The position numbers and the translations under genes were made by a program. This document shows positions 51,085 to 60,146 of a stretch of 64,000 nt of DNA, in pieces. The notes beneath the pieces were generated by a model that worked only from the letters and a program-made list of their open reading frames with translations, was not told the DNA's origin and did no database searches. Numbering within the stretch: position 1 is the first letter of the stretch; the number at the start of each line of letters is the position of its first letter. The DNA is taken from positions 124,001 to 188,000 of the forward strand of contig NZ_JAUSSR010000008.1 of the NCBI RefSeq assembly GCF_030812475.1. The letters run 5' to 3'. This stretch comes from Pseudomonas lini. Lineage in GTDB: Bacteria; Pseudomonadota; Gammaproteobacteria; Pseudomonadales; Pseudomonadaceae.

Positions 51085-51704
51085 GCGTTATCGCTTGGGT
51101 CGAGGGATCGGGAGAGGCGCTCGAAACGCGCCTCGAGACGTTCCAGATCGAGTTTGATCTGGTCCAGTTCACTGAAGCGGGCTTCGGCTTCGCGCTGACC
51201 GACGAGGGTGCGCGACTCTTCGGCCAGGTATTCGCCCAGGTTCTGATTCAGGCTGGCGAACCCTTGCTGATACCAGCGAGCGCGACTGCGCAGGTGACCG
51301 CCGAGCAGATGCGTGGCGACCGGACCCAACCAGCGCGAAAGTTCGTACTCCCAGTCCAGCTCAAGATCCTGAAGAATCGCCGCCAGTTCCAGCAGCACAC
51401 CGCTGTCGCCGTCGAGTTCGACTTCCGGACCATGCAGGACCGAGGTCTTGTCCTTGCTCATCGCCAGTTTCAACAGGCTCGAAGCGGGAGCACGCAGGGT
51501 GCAGTCGGCGCCGGTTTCCCAGTGGGAAGCGAGCATCAGGCCTTCATCACTGGGCAGGATGAACAGCTGCAGTGCCGGGTTGCGGCAGTCGACGGCAATC
51601 ACCTTGCCACTCAAATGCCCCAGTCGCGGCAACGCCGTGCTGTCGAGCCGCAGCACCCGGTTCAGACCGAGTTCGACGCTGGCGAGCAGGCCGGCCAGCA
51701 ACAT
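51081..51704 (-). CDS. ubiJ: Ubiquinone biosynthesis accessory protein UbiJ (SCP2 domain)
   Basis: A lipid-binding scaffold of the Ubi complex. It is 207 residues: an N-terminal SCP2-like domain (LGHLSGKVIAVDCRNPALQLFILP near 28, ASSLLKLAMSKD near 73) and a C-terminal coiled coil (about 165-200: REAEARFSELDQIKLDLERL). The order ubiE-ubiJ-ubiB, with 1-bp and 4-bp overlaps, confirms the assignment. Confidence 0.94.
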   Translation of the reverse strand: MLLAGLLASVELGLNRVLRLDSTALPRLGHLSGKVIAVDCRNPALQLFILPSDEGLMLASHWETGADCTLRAPASSLLKLAMSKDKTSVLHGPEVELDGDSGVLLELAAILQDLELDWEYELSRWLGPVATHLLGGHLRSRARWYQQGFASLNQNLGEYLAEESRTLVGQREAEARFSELDQIKLDLERLEARFERLSRSLDPSDNA

Positions 51705-52474
51705 CAGGGTTTGATGCCGCGGTGCAGGGCAACGATGCCTGCGGTCATGTTGTGATAGGTCACGCGGTCGAAGCCGGCCTCGACCATCATCGACTTCAGG
51801 GTTTCCTGATTCGGGTGCATGCGGATCGATTCGGCCAGGTAGCGATAGCTTTCCGAGTCGTTGGTGATCAACTTGCCCATCAGTGGCATGAAGGCGAACG
51901 AGTAGGCGTCGTAGGCCTTGGACATCAGCGCATTGGTCGGCTTGGAGAATTCCAGCACCAGCAGACGACCACCCGGTTTCAGCACGCGCAGCATCGAGCG
52001 CAGGGCGTCTTCCTTGTGGGTGACGTTGCGCAGGCCGAAAGCAATGGTCACGCAGTCGAAATGGTTGTCCGGGAACGGCAGTTTTTCCGCGTCGGCCTGG
52101 ACGAACTCGACGTTGCCGGCCACACCCAGATCCAGCAGGCGGTCACGACCGACCTTGAGCATGGATTCGTTGATGTCGGCCAGCACGACCTGGCCGGTCG
52201 GGCCTACCAGGTGCGAGAATTTTCTGGTCAGGTCACCGGTACCGCCGGCGATATCCAGCACACGGTTGCCGGTGCGAACGCCCGACAGCTCGATCGCGAA
52301 ACGCTTCCACAGACGGTGCATGCCGCCCGACAGGAGGTCGTTCATCAGGTCGTACTTGGCCGCTACGGAATGGAATACCTCGGCGACTTTTTCCGCTTTC
52401 TGGCTTTCCGGAACGTTTTTGAAGCCGAAGTGAGTGGTGGGTTCGGCATCGCTGCCTTTGCGCTGATCAGTCAT
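51704..52474 (-). CDS. ubiE: Demethylmenaquinone/2-methoxy-6-polyprenyl-1,4-benzoquinol methyltransferase
   Basis: A SAM-dependent C-methyltransferase in ubiquinone synthesis. The start is ATG 52474 (MTDQRKGSDAEPTTHFGFKN), giving 256 residues; further upstream in-frame codons encode an unlikely extension. It shows NDLLSGGMHRLWKRFAIE near 43, motif I VLDIAGGTGDLTRKFS near 70, DAEKLPFPDNHFDCVTIAFGLRNV near 140 and the C-terminal MTAGIVALHRGIKP. It is the first gene of the ubiEJB unit. Confidence 0.97.
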   Translation of the reverse strand: MTDQRKGSDAEPTTHFGFKNVPESQKAEKVAEVFHSVAAKYDLMNDLLSGGMHRLWKRFAIELSGVRTGNRVLDIAGGTGDLTRKFSHLVGPTGQVVLADINESMLKVGRDRLLDLGVAGNVEFVQADAEKLPFPDNHFDCVTIAFGLRNVTHKEDALRSMLRVLKPGGRLLVLEFSKPTNALMSKAYDAYSFAFMPLMGKLITNDSESYRYLAESIRMHPNQETLKSMMVEAGFDRVTYHNMTAGIVALHRGIKP

Positions 52475-52629
52475 ATCGCTGTCACCAAAAGAGAATGCGG
52501 GACATTCTAATCCCGGTGGCCTGCTTTGTCTTGGCAAGGCTGAGGGTAAGATGGGCAATCGCCGGGACGTTTTGCCGCAGCAGCGGTCAAGATGCTTCAG
52601 GAAAGTATCCATAAAACAGGAGTCATTCG

Positions 52630-52905
52630 ATGGCCCATATCAGTGTTGAACGTGCCCACGGCCTGGGCAAGGAAGCGGCCCGCGAGAAGGCCGACAAGTT
52701 GGCGCAGAAGCTGTCCGAGCAATATGGCCTGGTGCCGCAATGGTCCGGCGATACGCTGAACCTAAAGCGTTCAGGTGTGAAAGGCGAGGTGCATGTGGGT
52801 GAGGATTCGATCAGGGTCGATGTGGAGCTGGGTCTGTTGATGTCGGCCATGAGTGGCACCATCAAGTCGGAAATCGAGAAGGCGCTGGATAAAGCGTTGG
52901 CCTGA
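52630..52905 (+). CDS. Polyhydroxyalkanoic acid system family protein
   Basis: A 91-residue small protein of the PHA-granule-region family found next to pha genes. It reads MAHISVERAHGLGKEAAREK, then a beta-rich core (VPQWSGDTLNLKRSGVKGEV) and an amphipathic C-terminal helix. The fold resembles a small SRPBCC/PHA-associated module; the function is not established. ACAGGAGTCATTCG precedes the ATG. It is divergent from ubiE and upstream of phaI/phaF. Confidence 0.88.
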   Translation: MAHISVERAHGLGKEAAREKADKLAQKLSEQYGLVPQWSGDTLNLKRSGVKGEVHVGEDSIRVDVELGLLMSAMSGTIKSEIEKALDKALA

Positions 52906-52937
52906 TCCGCGACCTTCTATGAAATGCGATTGAATGT

Positions 52938-53024
52938 GGGAGCGAGCCTGCTCGCGAAAGCAATCTTTCAGTCAACATCAATGTTGAATGTGAGGCCTTA
53001 TTCGCGAGCAGGCTCGCTCCCACA
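52938..53024. repeat. REPIN upstream of phaI
   Basis: GTGGGAGCGAGCCTGCTCGC faces TTCGCGAGCAGGCTCGCTCC; the spacer is TCAACATCAATGTTGA-like, placing it in the TCAACATCATCGTTGA subfamily. Confidence 0.92.
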
Positions 53025-53153
53025 TTTTTTGCGGCGTACCCAAGGGTTGATGTCAGTTGTTAGGGTGCCGTTTCTAATTATTCTCACTACTTTGTGCCTG
53101 AGCCCGACGCTTTCGCGGGCAGTTCCTCAAACCTTCTGCGCGTGAGGTGCACC

Positions 53154-53576
53154 ATGGCCAAAGTTATTCTGAAGAAAAAAATCGACGCTTCGACAACGGC
53201 TCTGAGCGACGTCAAATCCTATGCTCGCAAGATCTGGCTGGCAGGCCTGGGGGCTTACGCCAGGGTCGGCCAGGAAGGTAGCGAGTATTTTCAAGAGTTG
53301 ATCGTGGCCGGTCAAGCTGTTGAAAAGAAAGGCAAAGAAGCCGTTGTTGAGAAACTTGAAGCGGCTAATGCCGAAATCGATGAAGCCAAGACTGAAGTCA
53401 GCTCTTTCAAAGACAAGGTCGAAGTTCAACTCGACAAAGTCGAGAGGGCTTTCGACTCGCGTGTCGCAAGTACCTTGAATCGTATCGGCATTCCGTCTAA
53501 ACATGACGTGGAGACACTCTCTGCCAAGCTCGATGAGCTGACGGCATTGCTCGAACGCGTCGCGCGTAAATCTTAA
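53154..53576 (+). CDS. phaI: PHA granule-associated phasin PhaI
   Basis: A phasin coating medium-chain-length PHA granules. The ATG at 53154 (MAKVILKKKIDASTTAL) with GTGAGGTGC upstream gives 140 residues; the reading frame extends upstream but without family resemblance. SYARKIWLAGLGAYARVGQEGSE near 25 is the phasin signature also present in PhaF, followed by a long amphipathic helical region with coiled-coil character. It precedes phaF by 10 nt in one transcription unit. Confidence 0.95.
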   Translation: MAKVILKKKIDASTTALSDVKSYARKIWLAGLGAYARVGQEGSEYFQELIVAGQAVEKKGKEAVVEKLEAANAEIDEAKTEVSSFKDKVEVQLDKVERAFDSRVASTLNRIGIPSKHDVETLSAKLDELTALLERVARKS

Positions 53577-53586
53577 GGAGAACGGG

Positions 53587-54420
53587 ATGGCTGGTAAAAA
53601 GAACACCGATAAAGAAGGCAGCTCGTGGATTGGGAAAGTCGAAGACTACTCCCGCAAAATCTGGCTGGCTGGTTTGGGCGTGTACTCGAAGATCGACACT
53701 GACGGCAGCAAGCTCTTCGATGCATTGGTTAAAGATGGCGAGAAAGCCGAGAAGCTCACCAAGAGCGCTGTCGATAAGAAAGTCGATGCCGCCAAGGATT
53801 CCGCTACTTCGGCCAAGTCGCGTATCAGCGGTGTGAAAGATCGTGCAATGGGCAAGTGGGATGAGCTGGAAGGGGCTTTCGACAAGCGTCTGAACAGCGC
53901 CATTTCGCGCCTGGGTGTACCGAGCCGCAATGAGGTCAAGGCACTGCACAGCAAGGTCGATACCCTGACCAAGCAAATCGAAAAACTCACCGGCGCCAAG
54001 GTTGCGCCTGTTGCGGCGAAAACCGCGGCAGCCAAACCTGCGGCAAAATCGACGGCCAAGCCGCTGGCCAAGGCTGCCGCCAAACCGGTAGCCAAAGCCG
54101 CAACGAAAGTCGCATCCGCGGCGAAGTCGGCGACTAAAACTGCCGCCGCTAAACCGGCAGCAGCCAAGACGGCGGCCAAATCGGTTGCTGCCAAAACTGC
54201 GGCTGCCAAGCCGGCCACCAAGCCAGCGGCAAAACCTGCCGCCGCGAAGAAGCCGGCTGTGAAAAAACCGGCAGCGCCGAAAGCCGCTGCACCAAAACCG
54301 GCAGAGGCTACCGCGAAACCGGCGACCCCGGTCAGCGCATCGAACTCCGCTGCTGCACCGACCCCAGCTGCAACTTCGACTGCCGCGCCAGCTCCATCGA
54401 CGCCAACCAGTCAGTCCTGA
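53587..54420 (+). CDS. phaF: PHA granule-associated, histone-like phasin PhaF
   Basis: A bifunctional phasin/nucleoid-binding protein that controls granule number and segregation. It is 277 residues. The N-terminal half is the phasin domain (YSRKIWLAGLGVYSKIDTDG near 18, LNSAISRLGVPSRNEVKALH near 100). From about 135 the sequence is a histone H1-like Ala/Lys/Pro repeat region (AAKPAAKS, KTAAAKPAA units) that binds DNA, ending in an Ala/Pro/Thr/Ser tail. Start ATG 53587 with AAGGAG. A terminator follows 17 nt later. Confidence 0.95.
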   Translation: MAGKKNTDKEGSSWIGKVEDYSRKIWLAGLGVYSKIDTDGSKLFDALVKDGEKAEKLTKSAVDKKVDAAKDSATSAKSRISGVKDRAMGKWDELEGAFDKRLNSAISRLGVPSRNEVKALHSKVDTLTKQIEKLTGAKVAPVAAKTAAAKPAAKSTAKPLAKAAAKPVAKAATKVASAAKSATKTAAAKPAAAKTAAKSVAAKTAAAKPATKPAAKPAAAKKPAVKKPAAPKAAAPKPAEATAKPATPVSASNSAAAPTPAATSTAAPAPSTPTSQS

Positions 54421-54437
54421 TTTTTCCGGGACTCAAG

Positions 54438-54470
54438 AAAACGCCCGGCCTGCAAAGGTCGGGCGTTTTT
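54438..54470 (+). terminator. Rho-independent terminator of phaIF
   Basis: AAAACGCCCG pairs with CGGGCGTTTT around GCCTGCAAAGGT, followed by further T residues. With A- and T-runs on both sides it could also act on the minus strand downstream of phaD. Confidence 0.9.
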
Positions 54471-54496
54471 GTTTGTGCAATAACCGCTGCAGATCC

Positions 54497-54597
54497 CCTG
54501 TAGGAGCTGGCTTGCCAGCGAAAGCGTCCGTTCAGGCGAGGAATGTTTCGACTGACCCGCCGCCTTCGCTGGCAAGCCAGCTCCTACAGGGGGGTTA
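54497..54597. repeat. REPIN between phaF and phaD
   Basis: GTAGGAGCTGGCTTGCCAGC faces TTCGCTGGCAAGCCAGCTCC across about 50 bp. It lies between the converging gene ends. Confidence 0.92.
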
Positions 54598-55215
54598 TTC
54601 GTGTTCTTCGAGGTATTGGAGCGCCATTTGCTCGGTCGCCGCCTTGATCGGCGGCCGCAAATGCGGTGCCACCAACATCATTATCTGATACACCACCAAT
54701 CGCACCTCACCCTCACGATCAAGAATCCGCTGATAGTCCAGCGAGAACAGCAGTGTCATGGTGATCTGCTCGACCAACTGCCCCAGCGCCTGGGTGTCGC
54801 TGACCAACTGCCCCTGGGCCTTTAATTGCGCCAGCAATGACGCCAGCGTGCGCTTGAGCGCGTTTAGCAGGTTGCGGATGCCCTTAGCCAGCTTCGGCAG
54901 GCGTCCGGCCAGGTTCGACAGGTCCTGGAACAGAAAGCGGTAGTGCGCCAGGCGCTCGACGATCAGGTGCAGGAACAGCCAGTAATCTTCGGGGCCCAGT
55001 TCGACATCGGACGGCGGATCGAGCAGTGGCGCAAGTTCAGCCTGGAAGCGCTCGAACAACCCGAGTATCAGCGGTTCCTTGCCGTGGAAGTGGTAGTAAA
55101 GATTGCCCGGGCTAATCCCCATTTCATTGGCAACTTCCATGGTGGAGACGTTCGGTTCGCCCTTTTCATTGAATAATTGCAGGGCACATTCGAGGATCCG
55201 GTCGCGGGTTTTCAT
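54595..55215 (-). CDS. phaD: TetR-family regulator PhaD
   Basis: Transcriptional activator of the pha genes that responds to a CoA intermediate of fatty-acid oxidation (P. putida work). It is 206 residues with an N-terminal TetR helix-turn-helix (ILECALQLFNEKGEPNVSTMEVANEMGISPGNLYYHF near 8-44) and a helical ligand-binding C-terminal domain. The start is ATG 55215. It is in the same orientation as phaC2, phaZ and phaC1, after a 177-bp gap with a REPIN. Confidence 0.95.
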   Translation of the reverse strand: MKTRDRILECALQLFNEKGEPNVSTMEVANEMGISPGNLYYHFHGKEPLILGLFERFQAELAPLLDPPSDVELGPEDYWLFLHLIVERLAHYRFLFQDLSNLAGRLPKLAKGIRNLLNALKRTLASLLAQLKAQGQLVSDTQALGQLVEQITMTLLFSLDYQRILDREGEVRLVVYQIMMLVAPHLRPPIKAATEQMALQYLEEHE

Positions 55216-55260
55216 CCAGTCTTCTTAATGATCGAGTCATGCCACTGCCAGTGCCTGTCC

Positions 55261-55365
55261 CTGTAGGAGCGAGCCTGCTCGCGAGAAACGAAAGGAGCAC
55301 GTGGTTGACCAGGCAGCACGCGTTATCGTTAACGTCCATCGCGAGCAAGCTCGCTCCTACAGGAT
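55261..55365. repeat. REPIN between phaD and phaC2
   Basis: GTAGGAGCGAGCCTGCTCGC faces ATCGCGAGCAAGCTCGCTCC; the spacer has ACGCGTTATCGTTAACGTCC, the conserved core of one subfamily. Confidence 0.93.
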
Positions 55366-55392
55366 TGAAGGCTGGCTGCAGCGTTTTAAGGT

Positions 55393-57075
55393 TCAGCGCA
55401 CGCGCACGTAGGTGCCGGGTGCTGCCTCCATCGGTGGATAATTCGGATTTCCAAGCGTCACCCGGGTTTCTTTCAGTGCGCCCGAGCGCTCCTGAATCCA
55501 GCCCAGCCACTGAGTCCACCAGCTGCCGTCGACCTGCTTGGCGTCGTAATACCAGGCCCGTGGGTCGCTGCTCAGCTTCGTACTTTCGACGAAGTTGGCT
55601 TTCGGGTTGGAGGGCGGGTTGAGAATGCTCTGCACATGCCCGCTATTGGAGAGTACGAAGCGCCGCTCGCCACCCAGCAGCAGGGTGGAGCGATACACCG
55701 CGTCCCATGGGGTGATGTGATCGTTGATGCCGGCGACGCTGAAGCTGTCGACCGTGACTTTCTGCAAATCGATCGGAGTACCGCACACTTCAAGGCCGCC
55801 CGGATGATTCAATGGATTGTGCTTGAAGAAGTCCAGCAGGTCGCCATGGAGGGCTGCTGGCAGGCGGGTGCTGTCGTTGTTCCAGTAGAGGATGTCGAAC
55901 GCCGGCGGTTCCTTGCCCAACAGGTAGTTGTTGACGAAGTAACTCCAGATCAAATCGTTGGGGCGCATCCAGGCAAAGACCTTGGCCATGTCTCGACCGT
56001 CGAGCACGCCTTTCTGATAGGAACGGCGCTTGGCCGCCTCGAGGGTCTGCTCATCGGCGAACAGGGTCGCGGGCGAGTCCATCTGACTGTCGAGCAGGCT
56101 CACCAGGTACGTCGCGCTGGATACCCTGCGCAGTTGTCGCTTGGCCTGCAAATGCCCTTGCAGGGCGGCAATCGTCAGGCCGCCGGCGCAGGCGCCCATC
56201 AGGTTGACCTCCCGGGCGCCGGTGATCGCCCGGCAAACGTTCATCGCTTCTTCGACGGCTTCAACGTAGGTCGACAGTCCCCATTCGCGATGGCGCACAT
56301 CAGGGTTGCGCCAACTGATCATGAAGGTTTGCAGGCCGTTCTTCAGCGCAAACTGGACGAAGCTGTTGTGGGGGCTCAGGTCGAAAATGTAGTACTTGTT
56401 GATTTGCGGCGGCACCACCAGCAAGGGTTTGGAATACTGCTTTTCGCTCATCGACTTGTACTGGATCAGCTCCAGCAGCTCATTGCGAAACACCACGGAG
56501 CCGGCAGTGGTGGCGACCGTTTTGCCCACTTCGAAAGCCTGCTTGGTGACCTGTCTGGGCAGGCCGTCGTTGTGCAGGAAGTCGTCGACCAAATGACTGA
56601 TGCCACGCACCAGGCTGTTGCCGCCGGAGTTGAAGATCTCCTTAATCGCCAGCGGATTGAGCAGGCTATTGGATGGCGCCAGGGCGTCGTTGAGCAAAGC
56701 GAACGCGAAGTGAGCGCGGGCACGATCGTCCGGGCTCATGTTGCTCTCGTCGATCCAGTTTTTGACTTGTTTCTGCCAGCTCAGATAAGCCTGCAAGCTG
56801 CGGCGATAAAAAGGGTTGAGACTCCATGCGGGGTCGGCAAAGCGATTGTCATGCGGATTGGTCGGGTGCAGGGTTTCACCCAAGAGCACTCGACCCAACT
56901 GGCCGCCCAGTTTCAAGGCGTGTCGGGCGGTGTGCACCGGGTTGCGCAAACCATGGGTGGCAACGCTGCGCAGGGTTGAAAACAGATCCCGACCACGCAG
57001 GCCGGTAATCGCACTCTGTGCGTTGATGAACGCGGCGGGAGTCGGTGAAAACTCCCTCGCTGGTTTGTCGCGCAT
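55393..57075 (-). CDS. phaC2: Class II PHA synthase 2
   Basis: Polymerises (R)-3-hydroxyacyl-CoAs of medium chain length at the granule surface. The 560-residue protein is an alpha/beta hydrolase with the lipase-like box GACAGG, in which Cys is the nucleophile (near 296), the catalytic Asp in GINDHITPW near 450 and His in SGHVQSIL near 480. It closely parallels PhaC1. The start is ATG 57075; phaZ lies upstream on the same strand. Confidence 0.96.
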   Translation of the reverse strand: MRDKPAREFSPTPAAFINAQSAITGLRGRDLFSTLRSVATHGLRNPVHTARHALKLGGQLGRVLLGETLHPTNPHDNRFADPAWSLNPFYRRSLQAYLSWQKQVKNWIDESNMSPDDRARAHFAFALLNDALAPSNSLLNPLAIKEIFNSGGNSLVRGISHLVDDFLHNDGLPRQVTKQAFEVGKTVATTAGSVVFRNELLELIQYKSMSEKQYSKPLLVVPPQINKYYIFDLSPHNSFVQFALKNGLQTFMISWRNPDVRHREWGLSTYVEAVEEAMNVCRAITGAREVNLMGACAGGLTIAALQGHLQAKRQLRRVSSATYLVSLLDSQMDSPATLFADEQTLEAAKRRSYQKGVLDGRDMAKVFAWMRPNDLIWSYFVNNYLLGKEPPAFDILYWNNDSTRLPAALHGDLLDFFKHNPLNHPGGLEVCGTPIDLQKVTVDSFSVAGINDHITPWDAVYRSTLLLGGERRFVLSNSGHVQSILNPPSNPKANFVESTKLSSDPRAWYYDAKQVDGSWWTQWLGWIQERSGALKETRVTLGNPNYPPMEAAPGTYVRVR

Positions 57076-57203
57076 GACTCAACACTCCTTGGTCTTCAGG
57101 CCTAAAACAAACACGTCGGACCAGAACACCATAGACGCTGTTACGGGTTGTTGCGCGGGCCGGCGTCCTGCCGACCCCTCTCGTGAACAAAAACCGGGGC
57201 CGG

Positions 57204-58058
57204 TTAACCGCCCAATGGTGCCGGATGCGGATGCATGACCGCTCGCTGTCGTTCCTCCTCGAGGAATTTCATGATGATCGGTGCCACTGCTTCGGCCCGG
57301 GTAATCAGGAACAGATGCCCGTCATCGATGATGTGCAACTGAGCATTGGGAATCCGCCATGCCAGAACCCGCATGTTGATCAGCGGGATAAGCGGATCGT
57401 CGTCACCGGCCAGTACCAGGGTTGGCTGGTTGATTTTGTGCAGCCAGTGAATGCTGGTCCAGCCGACGCCCGCGAACAACTGCCAGTAGTAACCGAGCTT
57501 GCCCGCGGAGCGCACCTTGGCGGCGTGGCTGGCGGCGAGGGTTGGATCGCGCCGGAACGCACCGCCGTAGATCATCGGCGCAATGCGGATCACGTGAGAC
57601 GGCTGGATATAGCGACGTGGGCTGGCCATCAGCCAAAGCACTTTGGGCTTGCCCGGCACCATCACCGCGCCGGCTGCCGTAGCCGCCAGAACGAGTTTTT
57701 TGCAACGCTCGGGATAGTCGTAGGCGAACTGCTGGGCCAGGGCACCACCCCAGGACACGCCGATCACGTTGACTTGTCCATAGTCGAGATAGTCGAGCAT
57801 CCGCGCCGTGAGTTTCGCCAGGCCCGGAAAACGATACGGTCGGTTTGGTGTCGACGAGCCGCCGACACCGGGTACATCGAATGCGATGACTTCCAGGTCC
57901 GGGTCCAGCGCTGCGACGAACGGAAACACCAGCTCCAGGTTGGCGCCAATGCCGTTGAAAATCAGCAAGGGCGTCAAGTGAGGCTTGCCGGGGCGTACCG
58001 CCGTGCGGAGGGTCTGGCCATCCAGGTCGACGGTACGAAAGATGAACTGTTGCGGCAT
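57204..58058 (-). CDS. phaZ: Intracellular PHA depolymerase
   Basis: Releases hydroxyalkanoic acids from stored mcl-PHA; granule-bound. The 284-residue alpha/beta hydrolase has the oxyanion-region LLIFNGIGANLE near 31, the nucleophile motif GVSWGGALAQQF near 100 (Ser), the Asp in LAGDDDPLIP and a C-terminal His in DDGHLFLITRAE. It lies between the two synthase genes, as usual in mcl-PHA producers. Confidence 0.96.
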   Translation of the reverse strand: MPQQFIFRTVDLDGQTLRTAVRPGKPHLTPLLIFNGIGANLELVFPFVAALDPDLEVIAFDVPGVGGSSTPNRPYRFPGLAKLTARMLDYLDYGQVNVIGVSWGGALAQQFAYDYPERCKKLVLAATAAGAVMVPGKPKVLWLMASPRRYIQPSHVIRIAPMIYGGAFRRDPTLAASHAAKVRSAGKLGYYWQLFAGVGWTSIHWLHKINQPTLVLAGDDDPLIPLINMRVLAWRIPNAQLHIIDDGHLFLITRAEAVAPIIMKFLEEERQRAVMHPHPAPLGG

Positions 58059-58092
58059 GCTTCAGGCCCTGTGGGTTGATTCGTTCCCGATC

Positions 58093-58198
58093 CCTTGCAG
58101 GAGCGAGCTTGCTCGCGAAAAACGTGAGGGCAACGCGTTATCCAGGGATTAAGCGTTATCGTTAACGTCCTTCGCGAGCAAGCTCGCTCCTACAGGTT
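58093..58198. repeat. REPIN between phaZ and phaC1
   Basis: GCAGGAGCGAGCTTGCTCGC faces TTCGCGAGCAAGCTCGCTCC; spacer with GCGTTATCGTTAACGTCC, same subfamily as the phaD/phaC2 element. It could weaken transcription into phaZ. Confidence 0.93.
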
Positions 58199-58212
58199 GC
58201 GAGGTGTATCGG

Positions 58213-59892
58213 TTACCGCTCGTGTACGTAAGTGCCGGGTGCCGCCTCGCCTGCCGGATACGCCCTGTTGCCCAGTTTCGCCGGGGCCTTTTTCAGGTTG
58301 CCCGAACGCTCGGCCTGCCAGGCCTGCCAGTGCAACCACCAGGAGTCCGTGTGCTTGGTGGAGTTTTCCTGCCAGTCCTCGGCCTTGACCGGCATTTCGG
58401 CGCTGGTCATGTAGCGCGATTTCGGATTGCCCGGCGGATTCAGGATGCTCTGGATATGCCCGCTGCTGGACAGCACGAATTCCACCTTGCCGCCGAACAA
58501 TTGCGCCGACTTGTAGCAGGACTTCCACGGTGTGATGTGGTCGTTGGTCCCGGCCAGGGAATAAATGTCGACCGTGACCTGCTTCAGATCGATCGGCGTA
58601 CCGCACACTTCCAGTGCATCGGCGCGGATCAACGGGTTGGTTTTGAACAATTCGATCAGGTCACCGTGGAATGCCGCAGGCAACCGTGTGGTGTCGTTGT
58701 TCCAGAACAGAATGTCGAATACCGGGGGCTCGTTGCCCAACAGGTAGTTATTGACCCAGTAGTTCCAGATCAGGTCATTGGGGCGCATCCAGGCGAAGAC
58801 TTTCGCCATGTCGCGGCCTTCCAGCACCCCTGCCTGATAAGAGTGGCGCTTGGCGGATTCGAGGGTTTGTTCGTTGACGAACAGCGCCACGTCGCTGTCC
58901 AGCGTGGTATCCAGCACGCTGACTAGCAGGGTGAGAGCATTGACCTTGTTCTCGCCGAGCGCCGCATAGTGGCCCACCAGCGCGGTGCAGGTGATGCCCC
59001 CGGAACAGGCGCCGAGCATGTTCACGTCTTTGCTGCCAGTGATCGCGGTGACCACGTCGACCGCTTCCTTGAGCGCCTCGATGTAGGTCGACAGCCCCCA
59101 CTCGCGCTGCTCCTTGGTCGGGTTGCGCCAGCTGACGATAAAGGTCTGCACGTTACTGCGCAGGCAAAAGCGCGCCAGGCTCTTGTCCGGACTCAGGTCG
59201 AACACATAGAACTTGTTGATCTGCGGCGGTACCACCAGCAAGGGACGTTCGTACACCTGCTCGGTGGTCGGCCGGTACTGGATCAGCTCCAGCACGTCAT
59301 TGCGGAAAACGACTGCGCCTTCGGTCACGCCCAGGCTTTTGCCGACTTCAAAGGCGCCCATGTTGACCTGGCTCGGCATGCCGCCGTTGTGCACCAGATC
59401 CTTGGCCAGATGCGAGAGGCCGTCGAGCAGGCTTTTGCCGCCGGTTTCGAAGAAGCGTTTGACCGCCGCCGGGTTGGCCGCGCTGTTGGTCGGCGCCATG
59501 GCTTCGGTCATGAGGTTGATCACGAAATGCCCGCGACTGGCATCGTTGGGCGACAGATTGCTGTGCTCGATCCAGTCGTGGAGTTCCTTGCGCCACGCCA
59601 GGTAGGTTTGCAGATAACGTTTGTAGAGCGGGTTCTGGCTCCAGGCCGGATCCGCGAAGCGACGGTCATCGCTTGCCGGTTGCAACCCGGACTTGCCGAG
59701 CAGCACGTGCGTGAGTTCACGACCGAAATGGGCGACATGCCTGGCACTGTGAATCGGTTGCTTGATGGCTTGCCTGAGCACCATCCGGGCAGACGCCAGT
59801 AGATCCTTGCCACGCAACCCAACGACAGGATTCAGCCCCAAGGTATTTTCCGAGGCCTGATACTTCAAGTCATCGTTATTCTTGTTACTCAT
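58213..59892 (-). CDS. phaC1: Class II PHA synthase 1
   Basis: The main mcl-PHA polymerase. The 559-residue protein has the synthase box GACSGG with Cys nucleophile near 296, the Asp in GTNDHITPW near 451 and the His in SGHIQSIL near 479, and the N-terminal region typical of class II enzymes (VVGLRGKDLLASARMVLRQA). The start is ATG 59892. A sigma54 promoter candidate lies about 120 bp upstream. It is the first gene of the phaC1-Z-C2-D series. Confidence 0.97.
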   Translation of the reverse strand: MSNKNNDDLKYQASENTLGLNPVVGLRGKDLLASARMVLRQAIKQPIHSARHVAHFGRELTHVLLGKSGLQPASDDRRFADPAWSQNPLYKRYLQTYLAWRKELHDWIEHSNLSPNDASRGHFVINLMTEAMAPTNSAANPAAVKRFFETGGKSLLDGLSHLAKDLVHNGGMPSQVNMGAFEVGKSLGVTEGAVVFRNDVLELIQYRPTTEQVYERPLLVVPPQINKFYVFDLSPDKSLARFCLRSNVQTFIVSWRNPTKEQREWGLSTYIEALKEAVDVVTAITGSKDVNMLGACSGGITCTALVGHYAALGENKVNALTLLVSVLDTTLDSDVALFVNEQTLESAKRHSYQAGVLEGRDMAKVFAWMRPNDLIWNYWVNNYLLGNEPPVFDILFWNNDTTRLPAAFHGDLIELFKTNPLIRADALEVCGTPIDLKQVTVDIYSLAGTNDHITPWKSCYKSAQLFGGKVEFVLSSSGHIQSILNPPGNPKSRYMTSAEMPVKAEDWQENSTKHTDSWWLHWQAWQAERSGNLKKAPAKLGNRAYPAGEAAPGTYVHER

Positions 59893-60013
59893 CTACGACG
59901 CTCCATTGTCCCGACGAATACCCGCGCCGGCTGCGCAGTCTCACAGCCAACGCCAGGTACTACTGCTCGGGTGACCGTTAATTCTGATCGCTGCTTTTCA
60001 GTTCAGCGAGCAC

Positions 60014-60029
60014 TGCAGGGACCTTGCCA
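60014..60029 (-). promoter_or_regulatory. Sigma54 promoter candidate of phaC1
   Basis: On the minus strand TGGCAAGGTCCCTGCA matches the sigma54 consensus at TGGCA, the G at position 7 and TGCA, with GG-N10-GC spacing; only two defined positions differ. Predicted start near 60003, giving a leader of about 110 nt to the phaC1 ATG. Sigma54-type promoters were proposed for phaC1 in other pseudomonads. Confidence 0.65.
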
Positions 60030-60146
60030 GTTCCATTGGTTACCCGAGTTTAATTTTTTTCGCAAGCAGGCCAATCGTTGGCCTGTAAGCCGAGCATTCA
60101 AACAGATGAAATTAGAAAATGCCCTCTAAAGAGCAAGAGGTCCGAC

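Noticed and set aside
54000..54400. Ala/Lys/Pro repeats of phaF as a phase-variable tract or sequence artefact
   Set aside because: The histone H1-like repeat tail is a normal feature of PhaF; codons vary and there is no pure short tandem DNA repeat.
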